This document shows positions 11,327 through 26,900 of a DNA stretch of 64,000 bases, one piece after another. Made by a program: the position numbers and the translations under genes. Position 1 is the first letter of the stretch, and the number at the start of each line of letters is the position of its first letter. Source of the DNA: Chromobotia macracanthus (lineage: Eukaryota; Chordata; Actinopteri; Cypriniformes; Botiidae). The stretch covers positions 9,673,501 through 9,737,500 of the forward strand of contig JAZGTH010000059.1 of assembly GCA_036877525.1 (NCBI GenBank), written 5' to 3'. The notes under the pieces were generated by a model, which saw only the letters and a list, made by a program, of their open reading frames with translations, made no database searches and was not told the origin of the DNA.

Positions 11327-14300
11327 TTATGCGGAAGAGGACACAGACTGCTTGTAGACAGCGTGGTAGGCATTCCGGAGCAGAACATACGGGAAGCAGG
11401 ACTCCAGCAGGTCCATGGTGAGGAATGGTGATTCCTGAACGATCTAGAATATACAGATACAACTAATTACTTTCAGAACAGATCTCAGGGTGATGCGAGA
11501 TGTTCTGCTACATCTGAGACACGGGTTTCTCCATTTCTGCTACGTCCTAATTTTGTGCGTCGTGCTTTCTGAAGATTACGCTTCCCGCAGACAAATCCCC
11601 CACAATCCTCTGAGATCAAACAAGCTGCATGACTCTTAGACACAAACAACAGAACAAGAGCTGAGCTCATCTGCAACGTCATCAAATGGACTAAAAGGAT
11701 GTGGAAATACAAAGTAATGCAGTCATGTTCGGAAAGTTTTTTCCCAGAAATTTTGAAATAAGCTCCAATAAAGAAGCAAGAACCAAACCAACCAGCTTCA
11801 AGATGTATCTGTGCTTCAAATCAAACTGTGATTCAATGTGATGAAACTCATTTGTGGTACTTTAGTTCTTCAGTCAAAATTCTGAGAATAAACCATCTTT
11901 TAAAATAAATCTGAAGTCACACCAACTTGTGGCTTCTACATCACTTCACCACCAGGTATCTACAGATGGTCTGTCCAGAAAGGTTTATTTACTGTAGAAG
12001 TAGGAAATCCTCTACTGTTTTACTCTATTATGAACCACAGTGTCTTTACTCACCATATCCAGAAGCAGATAAACAGACTCCCGGTTCCGTGTTGTGGTTT
12101 TATCCGTTTCTTGTCCAATCTTCAGCAGACTGGAAGAGGCGAGCTGAGGAGGACGGGCAGAATTTAATTAACAGATTTGAATAAACTCCCACAGTGATTT
12201 TAATACATTTATGACAGTGTATCTACAATAAACACTGTAATTATGTAACTCTACTGACTTCAGAGTACAAAATCCAGTGCATCTTTAAAATATCAGATAT
12301 AAAAGAAGATTTGAGAGATGAATTAGGATGAACGTTTAATCTTACCGCGAGGAACTCTTTCAGACGATCCTCTATGCTGCCCTTGTGAATAGTGAACAGC
12401 GCAGCGGCAATCTGATTTATCGCTTTAGCTAGACAGTGGATGTTGTTGCAGTGACCTTAAACAATTTACAGAGTTAGCGAACACATGATGATGTCACACA
12501 CATTAAAGCTCGCAGCCTACTGCAGTTCAGACAGCACAAATATAATCTCGCTTCATTTGCGACAGTTTAGCGAGAGTCTGAAACACAAAACTGGTACCTT
12601 CTATTGCAGGACTGTACTGTGACATCACGTTGCTGGCCAGGGTTGGCATGGAAACAGCCACAAACACCATCAACAGGCAGGCGATCTTGTACTCCTCCTC
12701 CGGGCTGATGTTCTCTGTTACAAACACAGTGAACTGAGTTCATGGTCACTGCTTTGGGTAATGTAGTTAACTCCAGCGTGTTGCAATTGCAAAAAGGCAC
12801 CAAAATCATGATGATCGCATTTCTTACTCTGGACAGTGTCTGAAAACGTGTGAAGAAAAGCTGCACATCTGTCCAAAAACGAACTCTTAATTTATGCTGT
12901 TACTGATTCAAACATTTGGGAGCGATTCAGTTAAGTCTAGTTTAAATTGACTTGCTATTAAGATAGTAAACAGAAGGGGTTTGAGGCTAACCATCAGGGG
13001 ATTAGAATAACAACAGGGGAGCTTGCAGGAGGCCCTGGAGGCGCTTTGATTCAGAGAAAACTTTGCTCAGTTTTGGAGATGTATGCCTGAGGTATGAAGC
13101 ATGAGATATATTTGGGTGCACAGAGCTCTTCTCGGGAAGCACATTCTTTGAATGGGCTGTAATGTCTGATGAAGGTTCAATAAGCAACAGTGGACAGCAG
13201 TGTGGGGGAAGCTGCTATAAAACTAGCTCCCCAAGTAACCTCAAGGTTACACCCCTAATGCTGTAGTACATAACCAGATTAGACCTGATATAAACAGTGC
13301 AATACCATTTAACTTTTAGATTTTTTTTTTACTTGGTGGAAGCTAGCACGCATCCAAGCTCGTAATAAAGAGATTTCTGGTAAATCATTTGGCATCAGAT
13401 GGTCTTTGGACAAGTGCCTGTCAAGACTTAAGCAGCCAAATGCATTTTGGAAAAAGACTTTGTTCAAATGCAGCTTTTTTTTGGGTGTATACACCAACGT
13501 CACACTTTGGTAAACGACTCTTTTGCAGGCAAACGCTGATGAAAGCTGCTTTCCAAATGCAAATGTTTGAGTTCCATTTGTATTTTGATGCCAAATGATA
13601 TTTAACTGGGGGTTAAATGAATGATGACAAACACCAAACACTGCTTAAAATAACTCACCAGACTTCTGAGAAGAAAGAGCCACGACAAGAGCAGGGTCAA
13701 TCTCACAGGGCAGCCCTGCGGCAGAAGACAGCTCGTACACGTTCATGGCCACCTGAAGTACAGGAGAAGTGTTTTGTTTCAGGTCTGAGGACACACCATT
13801 ACAGGTAAGAGCCTGTATGAACCCCACCCACCTTCATGTCAGTTTCACGAGGAATGTGATCTTTGAAGTCCTCCACGGAGCTCACCAGGAAGGGAATGTG
13901 GCAGGACAGCACCTGGGGTAAAGGGCCACATCTAGGGTTAGCGCTTATGTGCTTGTGATGTCCCTTGCATAAAAGCATCTGATTAATCACTAAATGTACC
14001 CTGAGCTACACTGATTCCAAACCTAACAGTAGTTCACTCAGAATGAGAATGATTTAATGTGGTAGTTAATTGTTATGGTAATGTACTGCCCATGTACAGT
14101 GAGAGCGAGGTAAATCAGAAGTCAGGCGTGATGTGTCTGGATAACTCACATCACGCAGGGCTTCCTGAGCCAGAGAGCGGAAGGACAAAATCACACCGAT
14201 GATGGTCATCCGTTTCAGCACGCTGTCGACCGCTACAGAAATACAGGACATATTAATAACTTCTAAAACAGGCCCTTTACTTCATAGAGAAGCGCTATAA

Positions 14301-14986
14301 ATAGATCTTCAGGTAAATGGGCCACATTCCTGAGGCTAGATCTCAAATTCCTGTTTGCTCAGAGCTGAGCTCAATAACACAGCTGTATGAGGACGAGCTG
14401 TAAGAAATCCCACAGTACAGCGCTGTGCGTGTGTAGGAGTTACAGCTCAAACCAACACATTAAAAGCAGCTATTGTTTAACACATGGATTTTCAAACCTT
14501 AGCATGCAGACACAACACTGGAAATGTACTGGAGATGTACATCTAAAAACATAGAATCAAATATACAATTTGGCATTTTATATGCTTATTGTTTTTATTA
14601 TTGATCTGTTTCAAGTATTAACACAGATTTGTGAAGTCAATAACGCTTTTAACTTTGGGTTAACTTCCACATTGCTGAAAGCCTTACTGAAGAGTCACTT
14701 TAAAACGTACATCCAATATGTGTGATGTCACAATACTGACACTGGAATTGGCGATTAAACTGACAGAAGTTAATTTTCTGTCTAATGCAAATTTTAAACA
14801 GGGTCTTTCACACTCGTTTTCGCTTGTGTTAAATATTTAATGCAGTGTTCTCGCAGATGCCCTTGTGTCAGGTGATATGAGACTCCACCCACATGTGAGA
14901 CGCTTAAACAGAGCAGCCATGTGATCGGGCTTGTCAAAGCTGGTCCTCATCTGGGTCAGAACCTCCACGTTGTCCACCACAAGTTT
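11327..14986 (-). CDS. nckap1: nckap1 exons 23-30 (residues 868-1128)
   Basis: Exon 23 is 14986-14893. Exon 24 is 14232-14150. Exon 25 is 13912-13832. Exon 26 is 13752-13659. Exon 27 is 12714-12598, with [20 protein letters not shown]. Exon 28 is 12455-12346. Exon 29 is 12143-12054. Exon 30 is 11443-11327, ending [10 protein letters not shown] and TAA. This part encodes the C-terminal third of Nap1. Confidence 0.97.
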
Positions 14987-17900
14987 CTGTGAAGAATGAA
15001 TAAGAAGAAGAGACATGAGAATCAGTTCAATCATCTGTGAAGAACAGCATGATTTACATGACTTGGATTTATCACTTGAATGATAACCACAAAAAATCAT
15101 TCTTACTCAAAATTATGGTTACAGTAATGCTCTTACAATAACAGTAAACAGGGCCAGGATTTACCGTCCTTATATGTTTATGGGTTAAAACGTGAATACG
15201 AAAGACAAGGGTAAACAAGCAATTCTGCCGACACACATACTGTTTAAGTTTAATGGTCATGCTTTTGAAACTGTATATAAATGTTTTCTGCCTGGCCTCT
15301 GGTACTTCCACTTTCAGTGTCATACTGTAACCCACCATTTTTTATTTTAAACCCGACACACTGAAGCCAGCACACTTCTTTTAACACCAGCAGCAGATTA
15401 AAGGCTTGAAACCAGCTGAGACGAGGACTTTTCAGAACAAAAAACTGACAACAGAAGAAAAAGCAACAGCCTGCGTGTCTACGAATGATTTGCGTAATTG
15501 AAGCGCTGTGAGAGCAAACATGTTTCACGTTAAGTGCTTTGCTGAACATGGCGCAGCATAGAAATGCAAAATAAAATGGTTTTACTCCACAGCTGATCGT
15601 GGGTCAGATAGGAAACTTGGTTCTTTCTTCTCCAAATTACTTTCAGCTGAGGGAGAGAGCTTTGCATGTTAGAACATCACTGACGTGTGCCAAGGCTGCG
15701 TTCACACACACTCTGGTTGGCTCTCGTTGCTAAAGAAACAATTATAATGCAAAGAGCTGTTTCAATTACATACATTCTGCATTTATAAACATGAAACCAC
15801 TAAATAAAAACATATTTACAGGAAACAAGCTTTACATGAAACATGCCAACACAGGAAAACACACTGCTTTTTTAACTCATTAGGTGTTTAAATCTATTCC
15901 ACATATTCCCTAAAATCAGTGCAGGAATTCCCAGCTGTGCCTGCCGGTAAGTCAGACTGACTGTGGGAATCACCATTTAACAGGAACACAGAAAAAACTG
16001 CTCTCATGCCAGACTCCAGCAGAGAGCTGCGCTTCCAAAACGCTCTCATCTGCCACAAGCTCGCTCATGACCTTTCACCTGTGATACCCGCATGCCTCAC
16101 CTTGAGTTCAGCCACTTGTGAGGAGATGTGCCACATGAGACTCTCGCTGAGGAACTTCATCCCGTACGGACCGAGCAGCTCTGACAGGGAACGCATTTCT
16201 GAGGGATGAAGCATCAAAAGTTTTATGAAATAATCACGCAGCACCCCAAAGAAAACATTGCCATTACACTTTATTTCAACATTTCACTTCAGACATTCTA
16301 CTAACTGTGAGTAACTCTGCTAATACATGCCAACTAACTCTTATTAGAGTAGATGAGGGTTAGTAGAATAAGTTGACATTTACTTGTAAAGTTACTACAG
16401 TCAGTAGAATGCCTGTGGAGGGACCACCAAAATAAAGTGTGTTAGCAGCTATAAAGCAGAAAGTCTTCTAACACTCTAATGACTGGTAGTGGACAATTAG
16501 TTTACAGTGTCTAAAATGGACTTTTGAAATAAACTGTTACCAAAAACAAGACATATAAAGGTTTCTAAAACAGAAGAAACCTTCTAGTCTTTTTGTTCTC
16601 ACCCGATATGTCGGAATACTCCTCGGCATTGAAGGTGAGCTCATTCTCAGTGGGCAGGTTGACAAAGGCCTTCATTGCAGGAAAGTAAGCAATGTGACCG
16701 TTGCTCACCTGCCGCAGGAGAGTCTCCAGATACCTGCACACAGACCAACACTGAGCCCATGAATTCCCTCTCTAATGATTCTAAATCTATTCTTAAAAAT
16801 CCAGAATCCACGCTGAATTCAGTACAAATATTGACTCTGTTGAGATATTTGTACCAGTTGGTGTAGAGGCTGGTGATGGTGGGTTCTCCATGGCTGTCCA
16901 GGTGTTGGGTCTGCTGCAGTAGCACATTGTTGAACACTCTTGTAATGTCAATCTGCACATAGTTCTCGATGGACTGCAGTACTGTCATATAGGCCCGCAC
17001 ACTGGTGAGCAGCTCTGAGGGTTTGGCAATCTCCTGCGTGGCCTGGTTGTACATGGTCATGCCCACAATAGACCTGAGTGATAGTTACAGAGGTGATTAA
17101 CATTTACAGACAGGATAAAGACTGATCGTACTGTGCAGATTTTATATTCACACATGAATCTAAAGAAAACCATGTCTACTTTCAAATCATTTGTTAAAAT
17201 ATAGAAACGTTGACATAACCATATAGTCTGAAATAAAATTACATCAATCCAGTCCAAAAAGCAAAAGGGATAAAATCAAATCCAGTTTTTACATCACTTC
17301 CTGCAGAATGTTAAACTGAGCACAAACATCAAATTTGTTCAAAGTCATTTGTTATGACAATTAACACAATGAAATAAAAGTTAAAGTAAAGAGGCAGAGC
17401 GAGATATTACATTCTGCTTAAAGATTACAAAGACAAATATTTACTCTGGAATAATGTTCGCTGATAAATCATGCACATGGCAATCAGAAACGTCAATTCT
17501 GACTGAATGTCGTCTTTAAAAGCAGCAAAGTGAAACGGTTTTAAATGAGTTACTGTCATAATCTGATGTTATCTGAGTATTCACACAGCAACTGAGGACG
17601 CCATGAATAAATCCATAACAACCTAATATCCTGTTCTGACCTGAAACAGGGCTGTTTACCAACAATAGGCTGCTTCATGACAAGCTCAGCCACATGAGGG
17701 GCCCAACGCACCCGCCTCACTGGTTTGAATCCCACAGTGGAAAATACCTGTTATTCCTCAGCCCCGTGTTTATTTAGTTGGACAAGCACTGTTTTGGAAC
17801 AGTGTCAAAAATCATTTTAAACCCAAACTCTCTCCTTAGTCCAATAAATTACACAAATCGAACAATAAACCCAAGAGGCTCTTTATGCTGTTGAGTTCTC

Positions 17901-20900
17901 GGCTTAATTAATAAGTGAGAGCTGGACGAGAATTTTCACAGACACAATGCAATGGTAACTCTCTTCTGCGAGGCAAATCAATATGATTTATGTCAGTGTA
18001 GATGAGTGCACATGAACCCCATCTGGAGGAGAGGATGTATGCAGTGGACGAAATCTGGACAGACCACTGGGAAGTTTATATCCTACAACCTGATCTTATT
18101 ATGTAATTTCACTATTACTGTAAAAATATATCAAAATGAAAAAAAAAACAAAAAAACTTGCTCATAGTATTATAGTCAAATTAGCTCTGAATGTGGATCC
18201 TCAAATAAGAATTTCAGAATTGGACAGTCTGTTTTATAATATTAGTTTGACAGTGTGTAATCTTATTTTTAACATACCAAATTTATCAGTCGTTTACTAT
18301 GAATAATTGTTTATTTTGGTTTGTCCATCAAAAAACTGCATGCTTATATAATATATACCATTTTTATTCTTTTACTTAAATAATATGTGGAAATGTTTTA
18401 ATTCCAACAAAATGACCGATATCCTGATATATATGGCACACATACCATATTACCATGATATAAACAACTCAAACTGTAATCCAGTCCACCTCACTTCAGA
18501 TCAGGCTGTAGTTTTAATGTGAATCTGCAGGTGGACTCACTTGGTGAAGCGGATCTCCAGGTGGGAGGTCAGGTACTCGCGTGGGGTGAAGGTGTGCTCC
18601 CAGACCATCATGTTGGGCACGTAGTTGATAGAGAAGCAGAGCTCTGACAGAGCGGTGTGGAGTTTGTCCAGACTGTTGACAAAAAAAGAAAAGACACTGA
18701 GCTTTAAAAAACTCATTTCCTCCAGATTACACAGGCAATCAGTCACGGCTTAACCTATAGACACACAGCTCACCAGGGGTCCGATCACTCCCGTACTGAT
18801 GCCACTGCACAGGAGACGCTGTGTGTCCAGTTCAGGATTTCATATAAATCCCTTTAATATTGTACAGAGCAACTGTACAAGTGTGTGTCAGTTTGAGAGG
18901 ATAATACGGTAAACGCCTGTAGCACAGCTTTGTGTAATGCATCTGCGGGAGGCTTGTCAGTGTGTGTGTGTGAGAGGGTCAATGGGTTTAAAATGTGTGT
19001 ACTGGTGTGATGGGTGTAAGGGTGAGAGAGAGGGAGGGAGAGAGAGGATGAGTGAGCATTATCCTTACTTGGTGACCAGGAGTCTGTTCTTCCTCATGCT
19101 CTCCACACCAGGTTTCTCTCTCTCCGGTTCACCTTTCTTTCCTGTCTGTTTCTTGGACTTCTTGTTCACAGCCTGACTGATGGTTTTGGCACAATGTTTT
19201 GGCAGAAGCTGTGCAGAGGAGCAACACAAAATCAAAAAAATGTATGTGCGATTTGCCTGTGCTCGTTATTCTAAATAAAATTAAATGTATGTCTTCAACT
19301 TGTATCCAAACGTAATAATTTGTGCCACATTTGAACCGGCTAATGTCACAAATCCCTCTTATTCTTTTATTCCCATTTTAATTGGATACAATTTACAGCC
19401 TAAATTTTTTTCAGACCAGAGAAAGAACAGGCTGAGAATGGCTAATTTAATGCATGTTTTGTGCATGCCACTTGAATGCACCGTCTTCCAGCAGAAAAAC
19501 CTCTGTCTCACAGCAGGTGTAAGGAGACCAATCAACCGCTTTCCTGTTTGCCCACATCATAGACTCTTACGACTCATATGTTGGTTCATACTGCAAACAT
19601 TCCTGGCAAATCTGCACAACTCTTTGCAGACCCAGTTGAGTTTGTTAAAGTCTCAGATATGGAAAAATCCAGAATTCCTGAGAGTCCCTCTCAGGGACTA
19701 ACGTGAAACTTTGTCAGGACAGAGAGTGTGTGTGTCACTGACCTGGTCGCTCAGGGTGCACTGCTCTGTGCATATGTCTGTGATGAGGTTGCGGGCTTGC
19801 TTTGCCATCTCATCCAGGAACATGTTGCAAAGAGACAGGCTGCGGTCTCCAATGTGGTGCCTCTGCAGAAAGGGAAAGACAAAGAGCCATTAGTGGAGAC
19901 GTGCCGCACCTAACCTGGGTCTATGTACATAGTTAAAAAGCATTACACATCATGCAGCTGACACTTGTTTTCACCTGTAGTAAATGCATTGTGGGTGCTC
20001 GTATCATATATGGAAAGTGCTAAATACATTATCCTGACTGCTGTGCTCGAGTTAATGGAGTGACAAAGTGAATTGATTTGAAACACAAATGTAAACAGGA
20101 TCTGAATTGTTTTAAGCTGCTCCATCAGAGATAGTTGTTTAGTTAGGGGTGGGTAAAACTGCAATCAGCTGTAAATAAAAACAAACAGGAGGGCTGATTA
20201 CAAATGAAAGTCTTGATTACAAATGAACAGAAAATGTGTTGCCATGCACCTGCCTGATAAAAACCTGTCCAGGCTGACAACTGCAATGGAGCTGGTGATC
20301 AGACAGCGTTTATATGCTTGTGTTGCAACACACATCAGATCAGCTACATAACCGATCCATCTAAGTTTTAAAACGATCCAGCAGAAGCTGCTCAACTCAT
20401 GCCGTTTGTGACTTGCCCTCCATGTTTAAGTGAGGCTCTTTGTTACTGCCTCACTGGTCTCGACATCCCAATAGAGTAAACAGTGCACAGAGTTACCAAT
20501 GCAAAACAAGCACTGAACCCTCCACTCCTGCACCGGTTTGAAGAAAAACAAACAAGATGGAGGATGCCAATCCCTCTTCATGCACACTGTCGATGGGAAC
20601 GAAAGCTGCATTTAAAGCTAAGGTGGCAGATCTGTTTTCAACAAGGCCGCTGTTTACACTGGGAGGTGAAACGGATTTGATGCTGTCATTAAGATTCTTC
20701 TCAGCTCTTGTACATGAAGCTCAATATTCTGAGATAATTCAGACAGTCTGAGGTGGCCCAGGTTGGAAATATCTCTCAGACGTGATGACGAGCCTAACCT
20801 TTGCTGAAGCACCGTGATCTTTTGTTGCTACTGTAAACTGCTTTTAAAACTTTTCTGTGTGAGGATGGAAATATTCTTGGAAACTTTTAGAGCTTTTCCA

Positions 20901-23900
20901 ACATAAATAAAGCTTGCAGCTGTCCAAAGCTGTGTGGAGTGGACACAGGAGGAAGACCATTTCAGAAACATGCTGAGAAAGGGAGTTTCATGTTTAAGTA
21001 AGGGAAACCCAAACCTTCTATGGCTCAATAAATCTCTTTTATTTCTATAAGTGCTCTCAGACAACTCAGTGTTCAGGCTCTGCAGTGACATGAGACCTCT
21101 TATTGTGCTGGCTCATTTTGGTACCGTTTGTCCCCCAATTAAGGGTGAAAATGTGGGTTTATTTACCAAATTAAATTGGATATTGGAGGGAATGATGTTT
21201 GGCAGGAACAAATACTTGGTAAATGTGCCGGGAGTATTCCAGCGCACACAGGGGGAGGAACAGGAGTATGTTGTGCTCCTTGTGTGTGCGGAAAGCTTCC
21301 ATATGCCCCAGGGGATTCTGGGTAACTGCACCCGCGTATGGTTCAATTACAGATTTAATAAATCATGCTTTTCAGCGTTTGGTTTCCTGCACGCATCCTG
21401 ATAAACGGACCACAGCGCTCAATGCTGCGTGGTGGGGCATTCCAGCTCTAGTTAAATCCGGAGCTTTCCGGATTCACAGTACGATTCCATCCTGAACCCT
21501 GGCATGGGTCGCAGCTAAGCTGTGGCGGGACCCAACAGAGAAAAGATCTTTCCCAAACCCCCCTTCTCAAAAGTAAAGTAACACTGGCCGTATTCACTAG
21601 GGGACAATCTCGAACACATAAAACACAATTTTTCCAAAAATACAGACCCATCAAAGAAACTAAACCAGAGATTTTTAAACAAGGTAGGGCTGCACAATAT
21701 TGAAGAAAATGTGATGTTAACCCAAACTTGCTAAATAATGCGATATGATAACGCTATAAATTTGTAAAAATCCATTTAAATGATATTAAAATGCATTTCA
21801 GAACAGAAAATTATAAAACCACAAACATGTTTCATAATCTTTCGGGGAAAAAGTGCTACAGTTTATGAAAGTAAACAGCCATGTTTTATTGATGTAGCAG
21901 AAAAATTACCTGATGTTGCTGCAGGTGCCTCAGGCCGATTCATCTATTCATGTTTTTGCATTCATGTTATTACAAACCATTGCATATACATACTGTGATA
22001 TGCACATTTGTAATACTTTGATCATTTCTCTATATTGTGCAGCCCTAGGACAAGGTAAGCAAAACTGGAATCTTATAAGTTCATTGGTTATAATTTCATT
22101 GTATTTACGAACAAGCAGTTACAAATGGCAAAAAATGGTAAAGACGACTGTTTCTACAAAATGGTCCTCGAATCAGGCTACCTGACATGTTGCTCCTCTC
22201 AGGGCCTGTTGGACTGATTCCAGGTCAGTGCGACTCACCTCTTCAGGGCACAGTTCATGAGTGCAGCTCATGAAGTGGGTACAGAGCAGAGGGAAGGAGA
22301 TTGAGTATCGCGACTGGGACGGCAGCTCAAGACACTGCTGGAACATCTTTTCAAAGGCGCGGCTGTAAAAGCTATCAGAGGCAGAAAGAGGAAAATGAGC
22401 ATCTGCTACAGTCATATCTAATCAGTTCAAACCCCATCCGCCCTCCACCCAGCATGAGAGACTCGTGTCGAAAAACAAGAGACACAGCAGACAGTTGCTA
22501 AGGCGGTATGAGAACATATATGCCTTCTGTCGATTGTGGAGCTTTTACAAGGGTCGGTGTTAAGCAGTATTCTTGTGCAACCATTGAACCTGCTGCTCAA
22601 TCTCTTATTTTACTTTAGTTGTGAGCTTGCAGTCTCATTTTAATATGATGCGTTTAAAAGTGGCAGGGTAGCCCAAACTAAAACATTTGCTTTCTTTTGT
22701 GTTTGTCTTTGCCCTATACATGTAAAAACATTCACATTCATTTACATTTATGCATCTGACAGATGCTTTTATCCAAAACGACACTGAGGTGAGGTCATAC
22801 CAGAAAATGGAAAGGTCTGAAGTCTCCACAAGCATCTCCACCAGAGAGTCCACCATCTTGGTGTGGAAGATGATGGTGTTCATCATCTTGCCCAGTTCCC
22901 TGTGATCTGCCAGCCCGAGCGAGGCCTTGGACACGCTGGTGTAAGCCTAAACCGAGAAAAAACACCTTTGTGAACCACATAAAAGTCATCGACAACTTTT
23001 CACAAACGATTCTTAAAAGCCAAGCTTGGCGAGCTTGCTTTCCATAACCAAACCCTCAAGCAAATGAAGAGCAACGAATCAAGACTGGAAACTGGACCAC
23101 TGCAGAGAAAAGTGTGGTTTGATGATTGACCATATCATTAATTTCTGAGGAGGCTTTCTGGGAAATACTTTTGTAAACTTGATACTGTTGAACCAGACAT
23201 GTTCAATGTTCAACCCCACAGTTTCCTCCATAGCATACACGATCAAATGAATGCAGTACGCAAAACAGATTCTCTTTGGTGTTTAAGAAACTTGACCAGT
23301 GAAACTAGACCAGTGAAGCAGCTGTGCCAGCCAGTGTGTTTGGAGGTTTTGAACATAAAACAAGCGTGAGAAAACACAACCAAAGCATAAACTGCACATG
23401 CCCTGTGCTGGCTTTCATCATCGAAGAGAATGGCATGCCAGGATGACACCACATGACATACAGCAGGTGGTTATGGAGTCCGGGGACCAACAATAAACAA
23501 ATCGAACAGCACTGAAGTCCACTGTAGAGTAGAAGTATTGAAAATAGGGCTCATTTAGATCCACATTTGCAGACGGCTGCTGGTAGTTTAATGGTCCAGA
23601 GCAATAAATAGGACTGCACCTTTGTAGACAAAGAGTTGAAAGCCAATAAAGTCAGGAAAACGTTTGACAGCAGCAAGCCACAACAGCGGTTGAAGGAGCT
23701 TATCTTGTACTGAACACAAAACATTCCTTTGAGAAAAGTTCAAAAGGCTTCTCTGCTCTGGGATTAGGTTGGCTAACAAACAGAAAGTCAACTGTGGTGC
23801 ATTCTGAACCATCCCAAAGAAAGATGGAGTGTTCTTGAATAATCAAAACTTCAAAAAAACAGGATGTGGATCATTTCTAAATAATTTGCAAAAGAAGTCT

Positions 23901-26900
23901 TTTTCCATAGATTGTGCAAACATGTTGCCATAAGTCGTATACATGCAAAAAAAGCACATTTTAAGAACACAAGCACAGAAAAATGAGAAGCTGCATTTCA
24001 GATTTGTTTTTGCCGTATAAGACAGAGAGCTGTATCTGCGAGAGCTTAATTGACTTTGTTAAACAGCATCTGCTAATTAGCGAGAGGACAGGAGAGATAA
24101 CGGTTGTTAATTACGCCTTGTTCATCAGAAGAACAAAACACCATGTACTGTACCAGCCCATCCACAGGAGAAAAATCATCTTACCTGGAGTCTAAACCAG
24201 TCTAGTCTCATCCCTCTGAAATCAAACACCTCACCGTCTTCAACTGCAACACAAATGCACGTGTTTGTTGTTTTTGTGATCCAAACAGAAGATGATACAA
24301 ACATCTTAAACAGAAGGGACATTCACTACCTTGTTTGACACTCAGAGAGGTCATGGTGTTCACAAAAGAAGACATAATAATGGACTCATCCTCTGGGCAG
24401 ACAGACAGATTCTACGAGAGAGAAAGACGACATGATAGAACACTGTGACAATAAGTGAAACACTCTCAGAGCTCAATAACAACACTAGCTCTCCATCTAG
24501 TGGTGAAGTTCCTTCATGTCGCTGTTATGCCAAACACCTCTGTAAAGATCATATGAAGTTATAAACATATTTTTTGTCCCTTTTAAAAGTAATGAACTTT
24601 TCCATAAAACTGTTTAAATGCATCATCATGTTTTAAAAAAGTTAACTTTTCAAAGACAAGTCTCCTTTGTTTATTTTTTGTTGTGTTAATTTGTTCCTAC
24701 AAATGAACAAGCAATTTTAAAACATCTCTGTGACTAAGATTTTCTACAGTTAACAACTGAAGATATAAAGATGATATTAATAAAAAATCTACACTAATTT
24801 CTCCCATTTCTCTGTTAACTCTGTTACCTCTGTGAGAGCATAATTGTGCTATGTCAAGCTAAACATAACACAGCTTATTGCACTTTAAACCTTTTATAAG
24901 GTTTAAAAAAACAAAAGTTTTAAAAAAACAAAAATTTGCTTTGCAAATGGAAACAGGAAAAAGATTCATACTGTGAATGATTCATAATGTGACTAACACT
25001 CATGACAGAACCACCCAAACACACACAAATGGTTCTAGTGTCATGAAAGAGCTACAAATAACAACTGCTCTTCAACAAACAACTGTTCTTTCTCTTTACA
25101 GCGGCAAGGACGAGAATGTAGAGCTACGGTGTGGACAGTCTCACCTGCACTAGCTCATTGAGCACAACAGCGTCAAAGCCGGAGAGGTACTGCACATAGT
25201 ACCTCTGCATCACAGGCCCATACTTCCTCACATGTGCCCTCAACTCCTCCATGTAGAAGATCAGTTCTGCAATGTGCCTGAGAGAACAAGAAGGACTGAA
25301 GTGAAGATCACTGAGGTTTTCTTTCAATTCACGTAGGCCATGTGACCCAGGATCTGCAACTCTACAGATACAATCTCTAAATGAGAGAGGAGATTTAGAT
25401 GTACTTGTCAATGAAATCGTCTGTGCTTTTCTTCTGGATGTTATCAGCGTGTCTCAGCAGCCAGATGATCTCGTCGCGGGCAAAGGAAAGAGCCATGAAC
25501 ACAAACAGGGCTTTGGGACCCAGTAATCCGGGCTGGTCGGCCAGCACTGTGGCGAGCTCTTTCAGGGCAGATCTCAAAAACTTCCGGCGTTCTCGGTGCA
25601 TGGAACCTCTGGTTTAAGAAACATATTAATAAATAAATACAGAGAGTAGGGACTGCTTCAGTTTGGTATCCGAAAAACCAAGAGATTACTTACGCATGTG
25701 ACAGCGCAGATTCCTTGCATTCACGAATGTCATTAACGCGTTTGTTGTAGCTGTAAAAGATTGAACGATCGCAAATAAGATCTCAAGAGGCAAACAAAAT
25801 GCATAACAGTGTGTGTGTGTGTGTGTGTGAATAGAAGTGTGACAGAATAGAAGAATGTGACAATTCAGAATTACAGAAAGTGTGAGGTGTATAATTTGCT
25901 GACCCGCGGATGTTTACGAACAGATCCTCAGCAGCTTTGTGGATGTGAAAGACCTCATCCCTGAAGAGACAGAGACAAGAGCTGCTCTGAAGGGCCAGTT
26001 TCCACAGGCTGAGGGCCGCAGGATCACTGTTCAGGGCCGCGTGACACAAGATAAACCCAACTGCAACAGAAAGAGACAGTCACATTTCTGCAAGTTCTAC
26101 AAACCTGGCCCACAAGGAATCTGTGCCTTTATAAACATTTCCACATAACATTCATTCACAAACCTCTACATATTCTCTTTAAAAGCACACTTACAGACAA
26201 TCCATTTTTCCATGGTATCCAGGGACAGGTATTCACAGGGCATCTAAACCACACAATTATTACATCATTTTCACATGTACATTTGACGTGAATGTAATGA
26301 ATGTTCACATGCACCTAGGGCTTCAAGAACAATTAAAAACTGGTTCTGACCGTGTCAGACTGGGCTGGGTTGAGCATGGTACTGGGAGCACTGATCAGAC
26401 TGAGCAGCTGAGCGTTCCTCCACTGATCTGCAGACAGATTCCGGCGTGGGTACACCATCTGCAGAGAGACCAGCGCGTCTGACAGCGACTGGTATGTACA
26501 GAGAAACAGAACACACAGGAGAGAATTCAGATTAAACCACATCACAACACAAGCAGTGTGAACCTGACTGCATTGCAGCAAGCAGATTTTACTTTTCCGT
26601 GAGGGACAAACTCCTCCATCATCTTCTTCAGGGGGTTCTCATAGTCCACGATCATCTGTCCAAGCCTGGGGTACTCTCGATCGCTGGCCACACAAATATT
26701 ACAAAACAATCAGGACGCAGCTCATGACAAACTTTCAAGAGGGCCTCAGTATGATTTAAAATGATTTAAAAACTCAAAACAAGCATTAAATAAGCTCAAA
26801 CAAGTACAAGCCAAGCAATGCCTTAAGTTTTGTTATTTTTATAATGAATTTACATCTTTCTAGTTATGCCAAGCTCTACAAAATTTTACTGGGTAAAAAT

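Noticed and set aside
19285..19701. 138-codon plus-strand frame inside nckap1 intron 17
   Set aside because: It is antisense to the gene in intronic DNA with no domain or repeat-protein similarity I can see.
24884..24907. 10-bp inverted repeat tttaaacctt / aaggtttaaa
   Set aside because: A short AT-rich palindrome in an A/T-rich intron is expected by chance, and no transposon borders are present.
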